This document shows positions 13,301 to 22,300 of a stretch of DNA of 64,000 nucleotides, in pieces. The notes under the pieces are model-generated. The model saw nothing but the letters and a program-made list of their open reading frames with translations, did not search any database and had not been told where the DNA came from. Numbering within the stretch: position 1 is the stretch's first letter; each line of letters opens with the position of its first letter. The stretch covers positions 16,680,368-16,744,367 of the forward strand of contig NC_079904.1 in assembly GCF_024868665.1 (NCBI RefSeq), given 5' to 3'. Position numbers and translations under genes: made by a program. The DNA comes from Triplophysa rosa (lineage: Eukaryota > Chordata > Actinopteri > Cypriniformes > Nemacheilidae).

Positions 13301-16300
13301 AGAATTTTATTCTAATAAAATAAACATGCATAAATCTGTCCAGTAAAATCCAGTAACCCATTTAAAATTTTGAACTTTTGTTAAAGTAGCAGCTATATTG
13401 AACCAACCCATTTCTTTTAATGCTGCTGGTCCAAGCTAAAGACAATTTATTTTACATTTAAAAACAAAAAATCAGTGTAAGCTTTATTCTTAATGTCTTT
13501 GTTTTGGTTTCCTTATTTGCATAAAAACATGAAAAAGAACTGATAAGTACACCAATAAGCAGTATTTGTAATACCATTAAAATCTATGATACGATCATAT
13601 TTATCAACAGTCTGAATTGACGTAAATTTACCATGTATATATAGGAGGATAACATTAGCATATGATAGCGAAGGGAGCTAAATCAGTCACGGGCTAAATA
13701 GAAAGCCAGTGTTAAACTTGCTCTATAATTATGTTATTTGGCAAATGGGCACTTGGAGTTTGGCTGCATGTATGTTAATACATTATGTGTGTTAATATGT
13801 TTAGCTGTGGAAATCTGTCACTATTGATTTGCTAATGAACCAGGGCAAACACTGCGCTTAGTTTAGTTTTAAACGAACCAGGGCAAACACTGCTCTTAGT
13901 TTAGTTTTAAACATCTCAAATCATTCGTCCTTAGACTAAAAAAATCTGTCACAGCAAACAGAGCATACTAGTTATGCTCTCACGTTGTGTGTGTATAACT
14001 TAATTGACAATGACAAGTGCTAAAATCAATGTAATTCAACTGAGATCTGCAGGTGCGCATTCCTTGGATTTTAGGCAAGTATTACTAGGATGCGCTGTTT
14101 GCTGTGACTGATTTTTTTAGTCTCAGGACGAATGATTTGAGACTAACCGCAGAGGAGTTCAGGAAACATAATTTAGCTAAACCATTGCCATGGCAGTACT
14201 ACACGTGTGTTGTGTTGAAACGCCGACGGAAGGAGGGTGGGGTGCGCAGTAACTCATTATCATTTAAAGAACCATACACCAAAACGGGTTGCTGTGAGCG
14301 TAGCTGTTTTTGACAAGGCAAAAAGGGTTTTGCTTACACAGCCATTGAGTGTTTTTAAGCAAAATATGTTACAGACATTTCATGAAGACCCTAATAAATT
14401 ATACCAACTTGTTGAAAGTGCTTATCTGATGAGCCCTTTAAAGACCAAACTACAGTTGTGCGTCTGAACGTGGCAGCTGCATTCAGGAACAAGTGTCGCA
14501 GTAAAGATCAAAAGCAGGTTAAAAAAAGCAAGATTTAGTTAGATGGCCGCATCTTCGACCACCCCACAGCAAACTCCCCACCTCCGGTGTCACCGGTACT
14601 ACTGGTGTTTTTACACCATCCCCATTATCTATATCATCTGTATCGCATTCACAGCTAATTCTGCAATCTGGCACCAGTCCACATTTGTCTTTGAAAGCAA
14701 AAGGAAATATGCTTGGCTGTTGATTTCTAAAAAACATTTAACTTTTTATTTATCTAACCATTATATAACACAACTTTAAATAGGCAGATATTTTAATGGG
14801 TCTGATGCGCATGCTGTATTAGATTACAGTGCAAAGAGCCGCACACTGTGCAAACAGGAAACAATTCTGACAGAAGAATATTAGTATACAAGACATATGT
14901 CTGCCCTTGAGTTAGTGGAATAAGTGAATGTACAATCAGAGAGAGAGAGGTCACCTTCTCTCCCTCTTCCTCAGGGAACGTTGCATGTGGTGTTCACAAG
15001 ACCCAGAAGCCATTTTCTAACTAAGGGATTGGTTATGGTTGGGGTGATTGGCTCCCTGTGGGCAGGGTCTTAGTTCAGGGGTTATATTAAGGCTCTTCTG
15101 ACCTCTGTGAACTTCATCCGTTACTGATTACATATTAAAGAGACATTATGAGAGCAGGTTGAGCTTGAATTAAGAGCAGCGCTCATGATACGGACATTCC
15201 GAGTATGATATTTTCCACAGGTAGAGGTTAGTTTCATATCATTTAAAACCACAACTTCATGTTTCAAACAGCGGTTACAGGCGTCTGTTCAACAAATGTT
15301 ACTTTTACCAACACTAGGTTTTACCGTTGTGGTCTATGACCTCGATTACATTTAAATAATTGTACTGATCTGATCATGTTTACATCTTAGAGAATTGTGG
15401 CTAAATTGGTAGAACATCGCGTTACCAGAGCAAGTCATTGGTTTAATCTTCAAGGAACTGAGAAAAATATTCAGTATATGTTACATCTGTAGCAACAGCA
15501 GCAACGGTTTCCACCATCAGTCGTGTGCCAATTAAGATTCTAAATCAAATTGAATGTAACCCAATACAGTTTGCATTCACAGCCGTCTCTCCCGGTCAAA
15601 CCCCATTGATTTACAAGCATGTAACACCATTTCACATAAGAGAATACAGACGACTTTAAAAATCCACTAGGCTATACAGTATAATCATCATAAATCAATT
15701 ATCCCGATGAAATAAAAAGGTAATTACGAAGTTAAAAAATGACAGTTGAATCCTTCCACACACCCGAAATCAATACATAACCCAAGCTTGTTTTCAAATT
15801 ATTTGTAGTAAATAATAACATAATAAAACAATTTTGACTGAATTAAAGGGGTCATATGGCGCGAATACATGTTTTTCTGCGTCTTTGGTGTGTTGCCCAT
15901 GCATGTATTAGACACGTAAAATTGCAAAAATTAAAGTGTCGGAAAAAAAGATGGATTCTATCTAAAAGCGAATGCTCACCCAGACCTGCCTGAAACGCCT
16001 CGTGTAACCACAGCCCCACAAATCCACGTCAGTTCGTGGTATGATTTGACAAAGTCCGCCCAAATGTATAGGCAAGTAAGGTGGGCGTACCTGTCAGTAC
16101 AAATGCTTTGGAACCTGATGTTCCAATTATGGTAAGGGGTGTTACATTTCCGTCACACGCTTGCAGTATTCGACCAATCACTACGCACTGGTGAACTGGC
16201 CAATCATAGCACACCTCGCTTTTCAGGGCGATGAGCTTTGTAAAAAATCTGTGCGTTTCAGAGAGGCGGGGCAAAGAGATGCACGGTATGTGGAAAGCGT

Positions 16301-19300
16301 TTTTGAACCTTAAATGGTGTATACACATTGCATTATATCTAAAACAAACAATAGTATTCGTTTTAGCCATGCAAAATGACTCATTTAAAGCTTAATGTGA
16401 ACAAGCCTACCAAAGTACCAAACACTAAGAATTTCTCTTATTCAATTCAACTTTTTTATTATACAATTTTAAATGAAAATGTCTGTAATTTAAACAAGAA
16501 AAATGACAAATGAAAGACCAGAGGTATATAGTCTCAATGGCCTTAGGTTTTTGGACTCCACATGCTGAGTGGCTGTCCATCATATAATGTATAACGGGTA
16601 TGTAATGGCATGTTCGAGTCATTAAGCTGCTGTAGAGCTGATTCAAAGATCTCTGTGTGCTTTTGTTGACTGAGTCTGACAGCTTCTGTATTGAGGAGGG
16701 AAAAGCAACAGGAACAAATCACTTATTCTGTTCTCTGGTAGTGGCAACCACCTGCACTGTGTGGGTCTTAGAGAAGAGAAAGTGTTCATGTGTGAGAAGA
16801 GAGAGAGTCACAGAAATAGAGACAGCGGAAGTCAAGCTGAGTTCTATTTTAACATTTTAGTCACAGAATTGCATTATACAATCAGAATGCTAGAAAATGT
16901 TTGATGCGAATTACAATCCACACACGTTTCATTCACATACACCCACAGAACATACACTTAATAAAAATAGACCTTATGACCTATTCATCAATGCTAATTA
17001 AATGTTGACAGGAAAAGCTACCCAGATTACACTTGTCACATCAATGGCATCATTTACATTTGTGTCTGCTCAATTCAACTGAAACACTGTGTTAGCCTCA
17101 GGCTGTTGGCTCAGGAAATGAGGTGACAGATCTTTTGCCCTGCGTGTGAATGTTTGCAGCGCCACAGTTGGCAAAAATGGCTGCCAAGTAAAAATAGGCT
17201 TCATGCGATAGTTAAACAGCAAAATACTGTGATTTAAATAAATATTGCCTGTTTCCGCTGTGCTGTGCTGTGCTCTGGTCTGTGTTTACATTCACAAACA
17301 TTTGTTTTTTAAACATTACACACTGTAATTTTGCAAATTACATATAAGACAGTTTTAGTAAAAGTTTCATATATTTAATAAAATATGCTATTGTTGTGTT
17401 GAAAAACACAAAAATTATTTTATTAGATAATTTTTGTGGTGGGGCCATTGATGTTTGGCAAGGCAAGTAAAACTATACTCGCCCAGCTGAAATAAAGTCC
17501 ATGCAAGCATTTGGTTTTAAACAACCATACCTTTGACCCTAAATTGCAAAGCTCCATTGCAAAAAAGTCCTTTAAAATGTTACAGTGTATAAGATCTAGG
17601 GATGCACCGATATGAAATTTTGGCCAATACCGATACCGATAATTCTTTAACACTGGAAGCCGATAACTGATATTTTGGCCGATATACTGCATTAAAATAG
17701 TAATATAAAATTCCCTAAGACTGAAACAAAAGGCAAAAAGTGGACAACAGCTTTTATTTGCAAGCCCACTTTACACTAGTAAACGATTCTTTAACCTTCA
17801 AAGGTTTCGGGTATATATTAGAGATCGACCGATATGCGTTTTCAGGGTCGATGTCGATATCAATATCAAGTAGACAGAAAACCGATATTTTGAACCGATA
17901 TATACGTCTGGTGTAAAATTAAATGTTAAAAATTAAGAATAACAAGAGCTCTGACAAAAACTTTGCACAAAAACCATGGTTACTACACGTTTACTACAGT
18001 AACACTGTAGTAAATGTTCAAAGAATCTTGCGGTTTTGTTATGCCATTGTTTGGGGCTTGCGCAGATCATGTGAAATAGAGCGCTCTTCGCAAGGATGTG
18101 ATCACATAATGAGCTGATTCGGGAGAAACTGTACCTGTCTTTATACTTTCATACATAGTACATAATCAGAGAATATTAATATTGAATGGATCATTTAAAA
18201 GTAGACACTTAGGCCTGATTCACATTTCGCGTCTAAAACCGTGCGGAAAATGCGAGCTGCACTGCGTTCTCCTTTTATTCCAAAACGCCTGGACTTTGCG
18301 CTCTCCTGGCGTCTGTCGTCACTAAGCAACCATGGGCCATGATAGCCGTTGAGACGAGGAGGTATAAACAAAGGATATATGGATTATATGAAACATTGCA
18401 AAACACCTTGCAATAACTCTGCTACTTGATGTAGTTATGCTGTGATCATCTGTGTATAAATCTTCATTGAGCTTGTCTGTATTGGCTGGTTGGTTCTTGT
18501 CACATGACCTGCGTTACGCTTGCCGCTTTCTGAAAAGTTGAGATTTTTTCATCTCGATGCGGCTGAAAAAAAGAGCGCGTCGCGTCGCCCCCTACTTCCG
18601 CGTGCCTGCTGCGCGTCTACATTTAAAATAACGAATATGCGCGCGGAAAAGCTGGGAAATGTGAATCGGGGCTTGAGCTTTTTTGAGTATTCGCAGAGTT
18701 TTAGTCTGTTTTAATGATGCGTTTCAGAAAGATGCACGCGGAGAGAGACGGCTGAAAGCACAGCCTGTATATTTTCATTATTTTACAAAAGCAAAACATT
18801 TTGTAGATAATGAGTACACACAAATAAAAGTAGACCAATCACAGTTTCGAATCATGCATTAATCTTAGCAACAGCAAACTTGAAGCGTGACTGCAGGCGA
18901 GTCACCCCGAAACTCATTACAAAGGCAGCACAAACGTTTTTATATGCCAATGTTAATTTATTCGCTAACGTGATATGCAACATAAAGCCAAAAGAAACCA
19001 GCGCTGTTCCGATTAGAGAAGTGATGAAGTGAGTCGTACTGTAGATTAAAAGATCGAATGACATGCTAAAAATCGAACCAAGTATGTGATTTGCATTATT
19101 GAAGAAATGTAATGCAGTTTATTATGTCCTTTTGAAAGATTTTTCTCATTCATTACTGTCTCAAGCTAAGACAGCGCAGCTTCAAAGAGACATGAGCCAA
19201 TAGCGATTGAGAGTGAGCTCTGTCAGAGCGTTTCATTGGTTGAATGTACTGAATGAACACGCCCTTCACTGAACGAACGAGTCAATTGAGTCAAAATGAG

Positions 19301-22300
19301 ACTGAATGAACTGCTACATGTCGTTCATGGTCTAATATTCTAATGTTGATTAACAATGTTGTGTTGTAACAATGCATATCCAGTAGTTACTGAACTTTTT
19401 TGAAAAATAAAGGTAATGACCAGGTTTCATTTAATTCTAAGGTAAAGTAAATTATGTCAAAACAGTTAAATCTTTGTATGGAACATTTAATTACACCATT
19501 TAAATTAGTTAAACCAGATAGATTTTAGTAGACTAATATAATGTAGATTTTGTCGACTAAAATGATGGGGGTGACTAAAATATGACTAAAACTTAATTGC
19601 ATTTTTGTCAAAAGACTATGACTAAACCTACATCAAAATTTGCTGTCACTCAGTGACAAACCTGCAGTACAGCAGGTTCAGTTAAGCCTTAAAATGTTAA
19701 AATTCTTTATTAAGTTGTATGTGCAACAAAAAAAGTTACTGAAATTGTTAATATTTTGAAAATAAATGTTATTTGAATTCCAGTGTCATTTTTTAATTTT
19801 GTTCAAAATATCGAGATGTGTATTGTATCGTGAACCCAGCATCGAGATATGTACCGAATCGTGAGCTGAGTGTATCGTTACACCCCTATTTATTACAGAT
19901 GCTGTTCACATTTATTCACTGAATACAACCGACTGTGCTTGCGTGTATACTCGCCAAGACGGGCATTATAACGTGTGTGTCTGAACATTTATGCGTAATA
20001 AATTGCGAAAATAACTCAATGTGACACTTGTTGCGAGCAGTTTGAGTGGCGGCTGTGACCCGTGTGCATTGCCTGAGTGCACTGGCTGAAGATCGTCTTT
20101 TGGGAGAACACGAATACTTGATGCTTTAAAATGGTTTGTATTTGCGTAATGGCATGACTTAAAGTAATGTGCAAATGCCTATTCCGTCAACTGATGCGCG
20201 ATCACTGAAGCAGCTCGAGCTAGCAAATGCTTTCAGTTCGAGAGTGCATTCCTTTCAGTGTCTTCAGCCTTCCGGGTAGATTGGCCGGACTCGTGACTTT
20301 CAGCAAATCAGATGGGCGGTGGGCGGGCATTGCTCTAGGCCAGAGTGGAGTTACAACAGAGGAGGAGTCAAATAGCGCGTTTCACAAATAAATTAATTTA
20401 TCGGCAAATCGGCTTTGAAAATGACCGATGTCGATAATCATAAAAGTGCTTAATATTGACGTAGATAATCGGTCGACCCCTAGTATATATATATTTTTTG
20501 AATAAACAAATCATAGATGTCCTTCCAGAGCAACCCAGAAAAATGTTCTTAATAGCCACAAGCCTAACAGGTCTCAAGACAGAAAGCATTCAGACAGCAG
20601 TCTGATTCAAACAATATGCTTTTGTTCCCATAATTTACACATTCATAAATACTGTATCTACACTGTGCCTAGTACATCAACAATGTTTTGCTAATAGCAG
20701 TAAGTATATGATCACGACAGAAAGACAGTGCTGTACTGTATTTTAACAGAGCAGCGTGCAGCTGAAGAAGTTTAACCAGTGGAAATGACTTATCGGCTAT
20801 AATATATCGTCCAAAATTTTATTATGATACCGATATGGCCGATAATTTATCGTGCATCCCTAATAGAACATCAGTCATGGGCTCATCTTTTTTCCTCATT
20901 ATTATTTTTTCTTTATTTTTAGTAGACATGAATACACTGTTTGTCATTTGAGAACATTTAGTAGAACATCCATTAATTTTTTTAGAATATCTAAATTTCA
21001 CTCTGTTTAAATTACAACATATAACGCACCCAGACATAGCTGGACGCATTGCGTTAATGACATTTCCATCAGAAAATGCAATAAAATACAAAAAATATTA
21101 ACATTAACGTATAAAATGTAAAATTATCAAAATGATTATTTGTGCAACACAATTCTCTTTATGTTGATGTTTGTAAATTACGTTTTATTTTTAAAGTCAT
21201 TATTGCCGGAACAAGGGTATCTATTAAAATAAACATGCATGTAAACACCCTTATGTCCCACACCCACATTTCCATGTGTTTCACTGGTGGTGACAGAGGT
21301 CATTTTGACGAGCAAACAATCTATGCACTTTAAGAAAACTTTCAGGTAATTTTCCGTTTTATTACCAGTTTGTAAATGTGATATGTTGTGAACAAACAGG
21401 ATGAATCCAGGGCTGGTGTTGATTTAAAAAGAAAGAGATAGAGAGATAGTGCTTAGGGGCCTCTGGTCTTTGGGGCATGCTGAGGTCACATGGCACATTC
21501 CAAACCTGTTGCCATGGTACAAATTAGGTGATGTGTGTATGCATGGCCCATGTTGCCAGCAAAACATGCAACCTCTGAGGGTTTAAACCTCCCCAATGTT
21601 GTGTTAACTCATTAACCCTGATGCTCTCTGTCTGTATGTGTCGATGATCTGTGTTAAGGTGGACTGAAGTGTTTGTTTCCGACATCGGGTGATATGAAAC
21701 GCTTTCTTTTTTAGGTTGATTCCTCTGTGCATGTGATTAAGCCTGTTGTGATTCGAGTATGTTGTTCGTTGTTTTCTGCTATATTGCGCAGTGCTGGCCG
21801 AAATACTGGTAACTGGAGACCCGTCCTGTTACCCCAGAACAGGCCTGCATGCTTTATTTATAGTACTGACGCATGGTTCTTGCAACCCATGACATGCAGA
21901 GACGCGTGAAATGTGTCAAGGAACATGCAATGAGATGTCTCTAGGCTTTCCAAGTCTTTCCAGTAAACATTGGGCACTTTACAGTTGTATTAATAACAGA
22001 AAAACTGATCAAACACACCATTGAATCTTATAAGAAATATACACAAATTTGCTGTTCGGAGATTCCACACAGGCCTGAATATCACTAGTCAGTATATGGC
22101 TGCCTATCAGGAACACCACCCTTCCAAAACACTTATGCCTGAGAGACATTGCACAAACACTGAGCTTTGTCAAACCAGCATGTCATCCATCAAGATATCT
22201 CGGCTGGAAGTCAGCTCTTTCACGGTCAGAAGAGACAACTCATGAAGGGCGGATGAAAAGGGGGTTCTAATTTAAATGACATTGGATTTCCTTTGTCATA

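Larger units (their letters stand above)
17819..20482. mobile_element. Middle hAT-like element (TAGAGATCGACCGAT ends) with perfect 8-bp target duplication
   Basis: Ends TAGAGATCGACCGAT and ATCGGTCGACCCCTA are near-perfect inverted repeats. They are flanked by identical GTATATAT at 17811-17818 and 20483-20490. This fixes the insertion as a single event inside the 17597-20862 element. 2,664 bp, no intact ORF, and it itself hosts further elements. Confidence 0.88.
17597..20862. mobile_element. Outer hAT-like element (TAGGGATGCACCGATA ends), split by nested insertions
   Basis: TAGGGATGCACCGATATG at 17597 is inverted at the right end as ATCGTGCATCCCTA, finishing at 20862. GGCCGATA motifs lie near both ends (17679 and 20838). 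Once the inner element (17819-20482) and one target copy are removed, only about 600 bp remain. No transposase. Confidence 0.75.

Noticed and set aside
13837..13912. CRISPR-like direct repeats
   Set aside because: Only two abutting 38-bp units with no spacer, in vertebrate DNA; a simple tandem duplication.
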